A stretch of 64,000 nucleotides of DNA. It comes from Physcomitrium patens (lineage: Eukaryota > Streptophyta > Bryopsida > Funariales > Funariaceae). This document shows, one piece after another, positions 32,596 through 43,950 of the stretch. The notes beneath the pieces are model-generated. The model did not search any database and was not told where the DNA came from. It saw only the letters and a program-made list of their open reading frames with translations. The position numbers and the translations under genes were made by a program. The stretch is taken from NCBI RefSeq assembly GCF_000002425.4, contig NC_037254.1, positions 15,474,712 through 15,538,711 of the forward strand, written 5' to 3'. Each line of letters opens with the position of its first letter. Position 1 is the first letter of the stretch.

Positions 32596-33279
32596 TTATA
32601 GTATCAATACTTTGGTCTATTGATTCTAGAAGGGTCTCAATAAAGACATCAAGAATCTATTATTATCTATATTTAAATTAAATATCTTAATCATTTTAAT
32701 TTAAGATGTAATTAAGTACAACTATTAGTTGCAAGAGTATCATTTATAATCCAAATCTTAATTTCTAAGCCACTTTTATACAAGATCATATTTGATTAGG
32801 TACACCAAATATACTCCTTTATTCCAACCAATTTGATTGGATACATCTTTAATATCAATAAAAATCAATGGCATTAATGATGCTCCAAACATTCAAAACT
32901 TAATAAAAATTGATGCTTTCACTTATATTTATAATGCTCAAAATCTTCTTTGTTGACATCTTTTTTAAGCCAAAAGACAATGTTAGATCAATAACAACTT
33001 ATGCATTATTTGCAATCAGCAAGGTCACTTGGTCTCTACTTATCTATTGTGTTTTCAATAGAAACAAGGAAACAAATACAACTAATTTTAATATCAAGAC
33101 TAGTTTTAGAAATAACTCTTCTAATTCTTTACCTTGTTCTTCTATTGCTCAAAATTTCAAATATCAACAATTTGTACAAATCATTACTTAAAGCAATTCA
33201 ATTCTACTTCTTTTAGTATTTTCAAAATACAAATTCTTGTTAATAGTGGAATATTTGACTTATTTATTGGCCAAAATTA
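32596..33279. other. AT-rich stretch, nothing recognised
   Basis: Possible leader or gag of a decayed element. Open frames at 32910-33216 have no known motif. Confidence 0.4.
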
Positions 33280-34025
33280 TGTCAAAAAACTTAACATCTT
33301 AATCAATTGAAAATTATAATTAATCTCAATTATCATTATTAATGGATCTACAATGAGTCCTATTATTTACAATATCAATATAGATACCAAAATCTTGGAT
33401 TTACAAAAATAATATATTTTCAATCACATCAAGTCTCTAAATGCTCCTATCATTCTTGGTTTACCATGGTTACAATAACATAACAAAGATATTAATTTGT
33501 AAAATACTACAATCTGATTGCATAGTATTTTTTTATTATTTTTTAATCAAATTCCTTGTATATGTCTAATTCTTAATTTAGTTTCTAGTTTTTGTCTAAT
33601 TTCTAGTGCTCATAATGCTTCTAATTAAGTTCTTAGCTTAGTTCTAGGTAAAGTTTGAAATTTAGTTTTTAATCTTTTTCTAATTCCTTATTACACTTCT
33701 AGTTAAGTTCCTAGTTTAGTTCTTAGTAGAGACTTCATTTTAGTCTCTATTCTTATTCTTCATCTAAAATCAAATCCTATTTGGATATCTAATGTTAATA
33801 CTCATGCTTTAATACTAAACTAATGTTGAAGAGAACATATATACATTCTATAGATGATTTTGTTAAATAATATAAAGGTAATCAAAAAAATTCAAAGAAA
33901 CTTCAAGTCCTAAAGAAGTATTGAGATTTTACTAATATCTTCAAGAAAAAGAAGGTTGAAAGAGTATTCCATCATTATGAATATGACTATAATATTGATA
34001 TATATCCGTCAAGGATATAAATTTT
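33280..34025 (+). pseudogene. Ty3/gypsy protease-RT relic
   Basis: SLNAPIILGLPWLQ near 33435-33480 is the C-terminal motif of a Ty3 aspartic protease. FKKKKVERVFHH then YDYNIDI near 33930-34000 resembles [14 protein letters not shown] and [10 protein letters not shown] at the start of the A and E reverse transcriptase. Between them is pyrimidine-rich repetitive DNA (CTAGTTTAGTTCTTAG-like units, 33560-33770). Heavily decayed; the family is not certain. Confidence 0.5.
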
Positions 34026-34029
34026 AAAG

Positions 34030-34535
34030 AACTAAAATGTCAATACATTCTTGTGCCACTTAAAAAGATTAGAAATTCATTCAAAGTTGATATATTGTTA
34101 AAATAGAATGGCTATTGCCAAAGACAAAAAGACTAAAAAATCTTGAAATAAGTCTAATAATTAGAAAGGCATTGATAAAGGTGAAAAAGACTTTACTCTT
34201 ATCTCCATATATATTCTTAACTATGAGCTACATGAAAATGTTCTATAAGACCTTCAAAACATGTTGACTTTGTACAATACAAATCTTAACTTGCAAGGCA
34301 AGTTTTTTATATGTACACTACATAATTAGCTTGTTTTACAACCTATGAATATGTGATTAACTTATTGACTAAGTTTCTAACCTACCAATCAACTACAAAT
34401 ACATTTAAAGTCAAAATAATGTCTATGCAGCTTTTAAGAAGCTTTTCCAAAAAATATTATGAAATAAATATATTTTTATCTATTTCTACTTAATCATATA
34501 GATAAATATTAGAATAAATATGTATATTAATGATA
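34030..34535 (-). repeat. LTR-E, 3' LTR of minus-strand relic E2
   Basis: The reverse complement aligns with 7425-7925 from the TATTAATGATA terminus (34535) through GAATGGCTATTGCC near 34105. The TATA/palindrome segment is decayed. It faces the plus-strand LTR-E of E3 at 35318, with E2 internal sequence between. Confidence 0.7.
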
Positions 34536-34576
34536 TTATCTTCTCTTTTAGAGATGAGTTCTACAAAGAGCAACTA

Positions 34577-34880
34577 TCATATGTTGAAGAAATCTAAGAT
34601 GTAGCAAATTATGTTTGTCACATACTTTAATCTTTATTTTCTTCAAAGATGGTTGATAGATCTTTTTGATTATCAATAGTATCCTAAATTAGAACAAAAA
34701 TACCACCCTATTATTTGATCATTGTTGAGGCCTTTGTAATTTCTTTCAAATAAAATATTTAGAATATTATTAGAAGTTGTTCTTACTTCTAATAAAATCA
34801 CCAAATATTGGAAGCCTCTTCTAAGATTGTGATATTAAACACGTTATGTATTGCCATCTATTTAAGGAATGATATGTTGT
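34577..34880 (-). pseudogene. E2 ORF3 remnant
   Basis: On the minus strand ILLEVRTTSNNILNILFE, YKGLNNDQIIGWYFC and KYVTNIICYILDFFNI run to a TGA at 34577-34579, the same stop position as in E1. It shares the E-family 7-base loss upstream. Confidence 0.58.
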
Positions 34881-35119
34881 TCTTAAGGATCTTTATTTTG
34901 ATTACATCATTTTGAAAGTTAAGACAATCATAATGTCTTGATCAATAAGTCAACAAGTGATAGTTCTTGAGTAAAATCTGTTAATTGTTGGTTCTCTACT
35001 TTTTTAGCATCACCAATATACAAAAGTTTCAAATAAGAATAGAAGGTAGAATACTATCTTTTGTGGATCTTCTTTCTTTTATAGCAAAGATTTGTTATTT
35101 TTCATCTTAGTTCTGATAG

Positions 35120-35300
35120 ATGTTGTAGATCAAAACCTCAATCTTCTTTGTTATATTTATAAGATTCTTTGCTAGGTTAGAATGTTCATTAATTACTATC
35201 ATATTTGTATCAATGAACAAGATATTCTAATATATTTTTGGTGCTGCTTTAAATCTAAGACTTCTTTTACCTCAAATTCTTAATTATTATCTACTTTTAT
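35120..35300 (-). pseudogene. E2 chromodomain remnant
   Basis: EFEVKEVLDLKQHQKY followed, after a frame slip, by LEYLVH, a stop, YKYDSN is a decayed chromodomain. It lies directly upstream (in element sense) of ORF3, as in A2 and E4. Confidence 0.6.
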
Positions 35301-35317
35301 ACAAAGAAGTGGCATTT

Positions 35318-35818
35318 TATCATAGACATATACATATAAGCTAGTAATTACTTATATAAATAGGTAGAAATAGATAGAATTAAATAAAAATAAATTAATT
35401 CTATAATATCTTCTAAGGAAGCTTTATAGATGCTGCTTTCACTTTACAGGTGTTCATTGTTGATTTTTAGGTTAAAAACTTAGTCAATAAATTAATCATG
35501 TATTACATATGTTGGTAGCTTAAAGAAGAAGCTAAATATATGGTACAAATATGGAAAAACTTATCTTGTAAGTCAAGGCATGTGTCCTACAAAGTCAACA
35601 TAGATTGGAGGTCATATAGAACATTGTCACATAGCCCTTAGTTAGATAGTATATATAGAGATAAGAGTGAAGCCTTCTTCACTCTTGTCAACTCCTTTCT
35701 TACTTTTTCTCTAAATTCAAGAGTTTCAAGTTTTCTTGTCTTTTGGAAATAAGCCATTTTAATTTTTTTTTAATATATATATTTCCTTATTTCTATTTTG
35801 TCACTTTTTCTTTGATAC
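35318..35818 (+). repeat. 5' LTR of E3 (LTR-E)
   Basis: TATCATAGAC to GATAC, about 501 bases, aligned with 7425-7925. Confidence 0.78.
35650..35686 (+). promoter_or_regulatory. LTR-E TATA box and perfect palindrome
   Basis: TATATATA at 35650-35657. The dyad at 35663-35686 is AAGAGTGAAG, CCTT, CTTCACTCTT, ten perfect pairs. Confidence 0.68.
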
Positions 35819-36069
35819 GGATTTCATTGGTTTATGTATCATCTTTCAGTTCATGTCTTTAATAAATTGATAAGAGTATACTTTTAATATCAAAGCTTTG
35901 TCTTATCTTGATTAAGAGTAGATTACCCCTTTTCATGATAAGACATAAGCATATTAGAAGTTGCAGATTATTTTTTTCTAAACTGATATTATTTTTAGTA
36001 TTTTTTTTGTCCTCAAGTTCTTTCTTCTACTTGTCTTGAGTGGTATTAGATATTTTTTTCTCAATGTTA
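35819..36069 (+). other. E3 leader
   Basis: It holds GTAGATTACCCC and an AGAAGTTGCAGATTA motif, one copy of the block that is duplicated in the A1 leader (151-330). GTATCATC near 35838 sits where A1 has ATATCAGAGC. Confidence 0.5.
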
Positions 36070-36990
36070 TGATGGCAAAGCTTGTTGAAATAAAGAGTGT
36101 AATGGTACAAATATAAAAGCAATTGAAGGAGTTGATGCTTGCTATATATCAACTTAGCTTACTACAACAAGGATAAACAAAAATGGTAGGAAGTAAAGAT
36201 ATAGAGATGATTAGAGCTGCTTCAACATCTACACCAAATCATATCTTTTTACTCATGATGGAACATCCTTCAAGTATTAGAGAACCAAGAGTTGCTTTGC
36301 CCGAGAAGTTTGATGGTACAAGATCCAAATTTCAAGGATTTATGAATCAAGTATAATTTGTGATTGAACTTCAACCTCAAAGCTATCCAACTACAAGATT
36401 ACAAGTTAGATTCATTGGTATGCTTCTTTCAAGTTGAGTACTATCGAGGTTTTCATCTTTTTATGAATGATGAGATTCAATATTGGATAATCTGGAGGCA
36501 TTTTTGGCAGAATTTTAGTCCATATATGGAAAACATAATGCAATTTGTGTTGCAACTAAGAAGATTCATATTTTATGATAAAAAAATTGATTTGTAATAT
36601 TATATACTTAATAATTTTGATAACTTATAACTGATATCAAGTGAGATGATGTTTTATTTTTTAGCTAATTTTTCTATAGATTATAATATGAAGTAAAGAA
36701 ATTGATGCTCAACTTACCTGATCCTCAAACATTAAGTCAAATAATTGACTTTGCTATACAGTGTAACAATCGACTTTTTGAATTTCAATCTGAGAGTTGC
36801 ACAAGAGAACCTTAACATTATTACAATTTGATGGCTATACCAACATCTTTTCAATACATACATTCAAAAGTAGAAGATATAAAAATTGATGCGGTTCATT
36901 TTAAACTTCTTACTAAGTAAGAAAAGACTCATTTTTATTAAAAAAGATTATGCTTATATTGTAGAGAACCTTAATACATTGCTCAATATT
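36070..36990 (+). pseudogene. Gag of E3
   Basis: It starts with MAKLVEIKSV. EPRVALPEKFDGTRSKFQGF matches A1 Gag almost exactly. LNLPDPQTLSQI-type and CNNRLFEFQSE-type segments near 36700-36790 continue it. Zinc-knuckle cysteines are degenerate near 36950. Many stops. Confidence 0.75.
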
Positions 36991-37016
36991 ATCCAAAGAA
37001 GTGACAAAACCACAAA

Positions 37017-37480
37017 ATGAAGAGCATAGCTGTCAAAGAAGATAATGTGTTAAAAAAAAAAAATTGTCTAGCTACAATAGAGACCATGTGGCTGAAATCT
37101 TGTACAATTTTTAATGAAGGTCCTATCCTCTCTTCAAAATCTTCTCTTTATTTTATAATAGATGTGCATTTAGGATCTAATAATTATATAGTTTGTTCCT
37201 TAATAAATTCACGAGCCTTAGCTTGTTTTTTAAATGTAGAATTTGTTAAAAGTCATAAAATATCATTAGTACAAAAAACTAAACTTATTCATGTAGAATT
37301 CATAGATGGTTGTTTGTTGTCTTTTGGAGATGTTACTCATGAAACATTTCCTATAGATGTAGCAATAAATGGTCATAGTAGCATAATCTTTAATATAATT
37401 AGATCTTCTTTTAATCCAATTATTTTAGATTTATCATGGTTAAAAAAATATAATCCTTAAATAGATTAGACTTCTTACAC
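37017..37480 (+). pseudogene. Protease of E3
   Basis: CSLINSRALACFLNVEFVK occupies the place of the active site, and the catalytic DSG of A1 ([11 protein letters not shown]) is INSR here. SFNPIILDLSWLKKYNP is the downstream conserved motif. 147 codons are open. Inactive by sequence. Confidence 0.75.
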
Positions 37481-38540
37481 TCTTGACTTTTCTAAAAGTA
37501 TAACTAATAGTAAAATTAATCCAATAAAAAGTCATAAGTCTAATACAATAAAACCTTTGTTTGTAGATGTGAAAATTTTTTTGTATGCTGTAAAAGAAGG
37601 ATCACCTTGTGTTATTTATGCTACACCTATTTCTAATGATGCAAAGATTTCAAGTCACATTGTAAGCCAATATCAAGAGTTTTAAGATGTATTTGAAAAA
37701 AAGAATGTGGATACTCTTTCAAAACATCATTCCCATGACTGCTCAATTGACCTTCAAGAAGGAATAAAACTGCCATTTGGACCAATCTATAGTTTATGAC
37801 AAAATAAATTAGCTAAACTCAAGGAATATATTGAAGAAAATCTAGCCAAGAATTTCATATGTCAATCCCTATAGTTTTAGTAAGAGCTCCAATCTTATTT
37901 GTAAAGAAGAAAGATAGATTATCGTGGATGTATATTGATTATTGAAGATTCCACAAGATCACTATCAAGAATAAGTACCCTCTATCTTTGATATCCGGAA
38001 CTTTACGATCAATTGAATCAAGCTAAGATCTACAGAAAAATAGATCTATGAAAAGCATATAATCTAGTATGTATTAAAGAAGGAGATAAATGAAAGACTA
38101 TATTTCAAAGTAGGTATGGATATTTTGAATATAATGTCATGCTTTTTAGATTTATAAATGCATCGACAACTTTTCAACATCTAATGAATGATGTTTTTTG
38201 AGAGTTTTTTGATGATTTTATTATTTGTTATCTAAACAACATCGTGATCTATTCTTAAAATATAGATGAACATGAACTTCATATTTATCGTATATTACAA
38301 AAATTAAGAGATGCAAGACTCTATGCCAAGATAGAAAAGTATGTATTCTACACTACTCAAGTTGACTTCTTAGGATACATCATTTCAAATGATGGATTTG
38401 TGATGGATCTTAAAAAAGTTCAAACTATTATGGATTGGAAGATTTCAAAAAATGATAAGAAATATCTAATACTTTTTAGACTTTACTAACTATTATTGGA
38501 TCTTCATCAAAGACTTCTCTTGAATTGCAACCTCACTTAT
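37481..38540 (+). pseudogene. Reverse transcriptase of E3
   Basis: It includes [35 protein letters not shown], a decayed NDVFxEFFDDF segment and, where YLDD should be, a YLNN-type sequence (near 38230). Frame is broken many times. Confidence 0.72.
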
Positions 38541-38874
38541 ACGTTTGATTTACAAAAACAAACTTGAGTGGAGCAAAGAAAATAAAGCATCTTTTGAAGC
38601 TTTGAAGTCAGCCTTTATTTTTGCACCAATTTTATATTGTATTGACTTTTCTAAGGCATTTTTTATGAAAATAGATGTACTAGACTTTGCTTTGAATGTT
38701 GTATTATCACAAATGAAAATAGATGATAAACCTAATCTAGTAGCTTTTTATTTCAATTTTTTTTTCAATAGTCAAGATTAACTATGAAATCCACAATAAA
38801 GAGCTTTTTACAATCGTGGATTCATTTTAAGAATAGCATCATTATCTAGAAGGTACTTCCAATCCAATTACTAT
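38541..38874 (+). pseudogene. RNase H (start) of E3
   Basis: KNKLEWSKENKASFEALKSA and MKIDVLDFALNVVLSQ (38545-38781), then frame loss and the truncation by G at 38875 inside the region just before DHKNLEYF. Confidence 0.75.
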
Positions 38875-39211
38875 TGGGCATGGTATTCGACCAATAGGGA
38901 TGAAATTCTCCATTCTTTGCCTTCATCCAACCATACCTTGCTTTCATCTCTTTCAATTAGCCTCTCACTAGTTTGGATTTTTTTCTTAGTCTTCCACCTT
39001 CTTCTAAGGCTTCATACTAAATATTTAGGTCTGATATATATATATATATTTTATATACCAAAATCAAAACAAATAAAAGAAACAAAATAAGATTTCTTAT
39101 ACCAACTCATTTTAATTTAATCTACTAACCACTCTAACATACATCTAGATTTATCAACATATAATATATTTTAACTAATTTTTATATACTATAAGTATTT
39201 ATAGTATGACA
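38875..39211 (-). repeat. 3' LTR of G
   Basis: It runs from TGGGCATGG to GTATGACA on the + strand, 337 bases. It matches 57898-57996 and 59469-59590. A purine tract (minus strand AGAAAGGATGGA) abuts it at 39212. Confidence 0.7.
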
Positions 39212-40171
39212 TCCATCCTTTCTAAACTTGCACATCTTTTGATATGTACCATGTCTTACTCCTTTTCATCATCTTGAAAGTGCTTTGAATCATTCATAGG
39301 TTTCTTTTCTTGATGTTCTTGATTCAAATATTTTGGTAAGAATTCTTTAAGGTCTTTTATTTTAAATTGCCAATTTCTTCTCTTAAAAGCCTTTATCCTC
39401 TTTCCATCTACTTGAATTCTAAAGATAATTCTATCTAATTTACATTAAGTATATGTGGCATTAACATGGATTATAACTACTACATATGGTCTAAACCTTT
39501 TTTTTGTAAATTTCTTTACAGTACTATGCTGATGTTCAAGGTTGCTTTTATAAACTAAAATCTAATCCCTAATTTCTATAGGCTTAGGCCTTAACCTATG
39601 AGTCTTATCAAATATTTCTTTATTTTTTAATATTGCTCCCTTTAATCTCACAGTTCCAATATGTAGGTCTTCAAGTAACCTACTTAACTATTGGATTTGA
39701 AGTTCGAATAATCTTTCTCTATCAATGTCATCTTTCCAACATAAAAACATCTATGTAGGATAAGTTTCTTCAGTTCGCATTATAGGTTTTTGTCCTAACA
39801 TTAACTCCATGGACATATAACTAGTGATAGTACTATGAGTAGTTCTATTAGTTCATAAAAAAAATGATAGTAGTTTAGGCCATTGAATTGATTTACTCTT
39901 ACATGCTTTAACTTATGCATAAATGATAGGAAGATGACTCCTCTCACTCTTCTCATTGGCTTCAAGATTATAAGAAGTAATTAACTTCAATTAAACTCCA
40001 TACCTATTGAAAAAATTTCTTATTTTAACGGCATCTAATTCTCCTCTCTCAGCTCTCATCTTCCCAATGCTACCATATCTATTGGAAATATCTTCTAGTA
40101 TAAATCTACATACTACTTCTATGGTCTTGGTTTTCAAAGTCCTTCCTTCAACATAATTTAATAGCTCCTCT
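39212..40171 (-). pseudogene. Integrase core and C-terminal part of G
   Basis: VEGRTLKTKTIEVVCRFILE, the NRYGSIG region and ERGELDAVKIRNFFNRYGV (39991-40197) form the integrase core. Further on, with many stops, YHLCIS, an ELMLGQKPIMRTE-type region, RLFELQ and KSNLEHQHSTVKKFTKKRF can be read, the DNA-binding C-terminal part. The 5' portion of integrase is at 47625-48026 on the other side of element C. Confidence 0.7.
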
Positions 40172-40176
40172 CTTGC
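40172..40176. other. Target-site duplication of element C (left copy)
   Basis: CTTGC here and at 47620-47624. G integrase reading resumes across it when the insertion is skipped. Confidence 0.85.
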
Positions 40177-40764
40177 TATTGTTCTTGTTGTGTTCAAGCT
40201 TCAGTATACCAAAGTAATTGAATTAATAGAAGTGGGTTTGAATACAAGGAAAGACTGGTTATATGAATTGGGTCTATTAGTACCACAATTGACTGTATTC
40301 TAGCTATCTAAAATCAAGTATCAAACTACATTACATCGGGGCTTACTACTTCTATCTTAATTCAATCCATAATCCATTCTACGATTATCAATTCAACAAT
40401 ACTTCTCTCAATCATAATTCTTCATAAGTAAATAAAAAAAATAAAAATAAAGAGGTTGCACCAAGCTTACCTCGCCTTATGACTCTCACAGTCTCGCTCT
40501 CAGCTTATGACTCTCACAGTCTGGCTCTCGACTTATGACTCTCACAGTCTGGCTTTCGGCTTACTTTCTTCAACCTATTTATCCTACCAAAAAGATGATC
40601 TATCAGCCAGCGGATTCCAAAGGTTATGATTCTTTGAATTCTTAACCATTTATTCTACTAACAACCTACTATTATCAACTAAATCGCCTAACCATCAGTC
40701 TAATTCTCAAGATTAATAATAATCAACAGGTAACTTACCACAAATTTTATTTATCTATTCTACA
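40177..40764 (-). repeat. 3' LTR of element C
   Basis: On the minus strand it begins TGTAGAATAG and ends ACAATA. It holds a 28-base tandem repeat x3 at 40476-40559 (CTTATGACTCTCACAGTCTG type), also present, more decayed, in the 5' LTR at about 47328-47413. Confidence 0.87.
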
Positions 40765-40848
40765 TAGCCCTACTTCTAATTGTGCAGCATCTTCGCAAAC
40801 ATTATTTAGCCTCAACTTATAAAGACATAGCAGCGTTGGCTTCTTTAA

Positions 40849-41271
40849 TCAATGGCGTTGGTTTACTACTCTTTGAATTGGTGACCTTTTCTTCTTTACA
40901 TCGTCGTTGTCTACCTTGGTATTAAAGGGTTCTCTATCCAAATACGTCGCCAGATATTCATTCAACAAACCCAATTCCCGTCCCTGAGACTCAAATCGGG
41001 CAATTTGATTGTTACGCTCCTCCAACATCTTCTTCCATTGTTTTGTCGGTTTCAAAGGTATCTCCGAAGGTGTTGTTGCTGAAACTGGCGAATAGGTCTG
41101 CACTAAATTATAGGCCTCCTTCGCTAATGTGGCTAGTTTACTCTGCAACATCGCAACCTCTACCCGCACCCACTCTTGTCGTTCCTTCCAATCGGTCTCC
41201 ATCCTTACTTTCTCAGATATCATGTTCACCATCTTCTCCTTAAGCACAAAAAAAAATATGATGCTTATCAA
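40849..41271 (-). CDS. 3' accessory ORF of element C, uninterrupted, coiled-coil-like
   Basis: An open frame of 140 codons (Met at 41271), or 127 from the Met at 41232 that I think likelier because the preceding codons are a hydrophobic AT-rich run (IISIIFFFV type). It has no stops, unlike everything else in element C. It is highly charged and helix-prone: WKERQEWVRVEVAMLQSKLA, then a Pro/Thr-rich hinge (SPVSATTPSEIP), then KQWKKMLEERNNQIARFESQ and a basic tail VKKKRSPIQRVVNQRH. No signal peptide or transmembrane segment follows the second start. It lies between integrase and the 3' LTR, where Athila/Tat-type elements may carry extra ORFs. Local GC is visibly higher than its surroundings. Function unknown. 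Confidence 0.6.
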   Translation of the reverse strand: MISIIFFFVLKEKMVNMISEKVRMETDWKERQEWVRVEVAMLQSKLATLAKEAYNLVQTYSPVSATTPSEIPLKPTKQWKKMLEERNNQIARFESQGRELGLLNEYLATYLDREPFNTKVDNDDVKKKRSPIQRVVNQRH

Positions 41272-41289
41272 GAGCCCCCCTCCTTCTTA

Positions 41290-41816
41290 CTATGGTCCAA
41301 TTAATTGAGTCGACTCCCCCTTATTTCTCACGATTCGTCATGATGAAATATCCTATCATCATCATTATTTATCCTCTTTTTTGGAACAGAAAACCCATCT
41401 CGGATTTATGTATAGTAAAGTTTAAGCTAAATGCCATTGATGCGTGTCATAAATTTAGTACCCATAAAATCTTCCAATCGCACGGAACCATTTGAAAATC
41501 CGTCAATAACTTGATATGGTCCATGCTATCGAACTTGAAATTTTTTTGGAAAATTTTTAAATCAACTATCATAAAGAAGTATCAAATCATTTGGCATAAA
41601 AGCCTTTGGTCTAAGCTTACTATTATAGTAAGTCTTCCTTTGTTTTTGTATAGTTTCCATGATCATTAATGCATTGGCTCTAGTTTCATCCAATTTTTCT
41701 AATTCTTCTAAAACGTGTTGTAATAAATCCTGATCTTCCAATCTAGTATCTATAGCAATTCGTAAACTTTGGACTTCCAATTCAATAGGTAATATTGCTT
41801 CTTGGCTATAAACCAA
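41290..41816 (-). pseudogene. Integrase C-terminal domain of element C
   Basis: MVYSQEAILPIELEVQSLRI, the RKTYYNSKLRPK region and LILLYDS (41562-41816) are the C-terminal integrase part. After a stop, HGPYQV, GSVRLEDF and RINGI-LKLYYT finish the domain near 41400. Confidence 0.8.
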
Positions 41817-41989
41817 TTGAAAAGGGGTAGCATTGGTAGTAACTTTATACGCAGTATGGTATGTCCATAAAGCTGTGAATAACTTAGTGTTCCAATTTGT
41901 TCCTACTCCTGAAATTATTTTTGTTAAGATTTTACATAAAATTCCATTAGTCTTTTTCGCTTGTCCATTGGCTCTAGGATAATACGATA

Positions 41990-42486
41990 TAGTCTTTTAA
42001 TATTTTATCTCATACTTAGCCATAAGTGCTTCGATTGTACTATTTATAAAATGAGTTCTTCGATCACTAACCAATTCTGGTGGACAACCAAACCGTATAA
42101 TAATATTTTTATACAAAAAGGTTGCTACTATACTTGCACTATCGGTTTTCGTAGCTACAGCTTGAGTCCATTTTATTACGTAATTCGTTACTACTAGTAT
42201 ATACCATTTTTGTCCATTTTTGGAGGCTGGTGCAATTAGTTCCACAAAATTAATTCTCCATTTTTCAAAAGGTACTTGATCCAGTATTGGTACCAAGGGC
42301 ATTGTTGAAGTTCCAGTAGGTCGACCTCATTCTCTGACATAGATCACAATAACGGACGAATTGGTGGACATCTGCAAACATTGTTGGCCACCAATAATCA
42401 ACCTGTAAAGCTTTAAGAGCCGTGCTGTCCTCTACAAAATGTCCACCACAATTGTCCAAGTGGCAACCTTTCAATATAGTACGCAC
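41990..42486 (-). pseudogene. Integrase zinc and catalytic domains of element C
   Basis: GCHLDNCGGHFVEDSTALKA and CDLCQRM (42265-42486) form the HHCC zinc domain. After a frame change, FEKWRINFVELIAPASKN has the first catalytic position as N-F rather than D-F, and ELVSDRRTHFINSTIEAL has the second Asp (41997-42302). Confidence 0.8.
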
Positions 42487-43032
42487 TTTAGTCTGATAAA
42501 TACAGCATCACAAAATTCCATCCTTGCCTTGTTTATATTAAGCTTCACCAATCATCACATAAGGTGTACATTTTAATATTAAGTGTTGTTTAAGCTTTTC
42601 ACTAAAATTACGTGGGAAGGTTTGAAATGTCAAGTATTGAATTATTTCATTATACTCCGGAGTAATTACATCTATCGCAAACAGTTCCGCATCGAGTAGT
42701 GCATCGTTAATGGATTCATTACATAATATATTGGATAACCGAGATAAATGGTCTGCATTGGAATGTGATTTTTTTGGTCTTACCTAAATAGTAAAGTCAA
42801 ATTCTTGTAAGAGTAGAATCCATTGTACAATACGACCACTCAATTGAGGCTTATTAATCATATATTTTAAAGCATCATAGTCGACATGGAAAATAAATTT
42901 ATAACTAAGAAGATAATGTCAAAAATTTTGTATGGAATAAATCATCCTCAATGCTTTTCTTTTGGTTGTTGTATAATTTCTTTCAGTTGCAACCAATTGA
43001 CAACTTACATACGAAATAAGAAGGTCAAAACC
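42487..43032 (-). pseudogene. RNase H and linker of element C
   Basis: FHVDYDALKYMINKPQLSGR, LLQEFDFTI and HSNADHLSRLSN can be read on the minus strand between 42900 and 42700. SINDALLDAELFAIDVITPE follows in the linker. There are stops throughout. Confidence 0.75.
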
Positions 43033-43950
43033 CTATTGGTACTTTTCCGAATTTAAAGAAATTCCATATTTGGTACATTGATTCAAACATTGACCTAGAC
43101 ATTGTAAATACCTAGCTCTCATACTAAATGTATAAAAATCATCTAAAAATATTTCCATTGAAATTCGTAGATAATCTTGAAACGCTTGCATCATTACCCT
43201 TTGAAATATAGTTGGTGCAATACAAAGCCCAAATGGCATAACCATATAGGCAAAGCTCCTCTAATCTGTAATAAAAGTAGTTTTTAACTAGTCTTCTTTT
43301 GCAATCTTAACTTGATTATAACCAGAGAATCCATCAAGAAATGAACAACATTCATGTTCAGTGACAGCATCTAATATACTATCCATGAATGGTAAAGGAA
43401 AATAATCCTTCTTTGTAGCTGCATTTAATTTTTAAAAATCTTGATAGATGTGAACTTTTCCATTCTTTTTCGATACCATAACAATTGGTGAAATCCATTC
43501 ACTGAAAGGAATTTGATAAATAAATCCAACCTCCAAGAGTTTATCTAATTCTTCTTTTATCATAAGTGAGTATTTTGGATTAAGTCGAAGTTGTCTTTGG
43601 CGTATTAGTATAGCATTCTCCTCCAATATAATTTGATGCTCACAAACTTCAGCTCGAATTCTTTTCAAATCTGCATATGACTATGCAAAATTAATTTAAT
43701 GTATTAAAAAGTAATCTATCCAAACTTCTTTCTCCTTGCCTTTTATACCATCGTAAAACTAAATGATTTAAAGAGCCTCTCTTGTACCTAAATTAGGTGG
43801 TTGACATCGTGGAATTTCAGGTGTTTCTGAAATAATGTTCTGCTCAATTCTAGAATCTTTTATAAAATCCAATATATGAGAACTTTCCAACTTCAATTCC
43901 ATAGCACTAACGTGATTAACATCCCATCTATTCATCCAATATGCAATCAT
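43033..43950 (-). pseudogene. Reverse transcriptase of element C
   Basis: GFIYQIPFSEWISPIVMVSK (43432-43668), then MVMPFGLCIAPTIFQRVMMQ and the catalytic FLDDFYTFS (43033-43245). The two open stretches are separated by stops and the polymerase is inactive. The upstream piece at 43768-43950 is N-terminal linker. Confidence 0.82.

Larger units (their letters stand above)
35318..38874 (+). mobile_element. Ty3/gypsy chromovirus E3, 3' half lost
   Basis: 5' LTR-E, leader, Gag, protease, reverse transcriptase and the start of RNase H, in order on the + strand. At 38875 it is cut by the 3' LTR of element G. The other half is not found beyond G, where sequence is another E copy in the opposite orientation, so a rearrangement followed. 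E3 itself begins inside E2. Confidence 0.78.

Noticed and set aside
41043..41243. Plus-strand frame opposite the element C 3' ORF
   Set aside because: Antisense shadow; the minus-strand frame is longer and fits the element's orientation.
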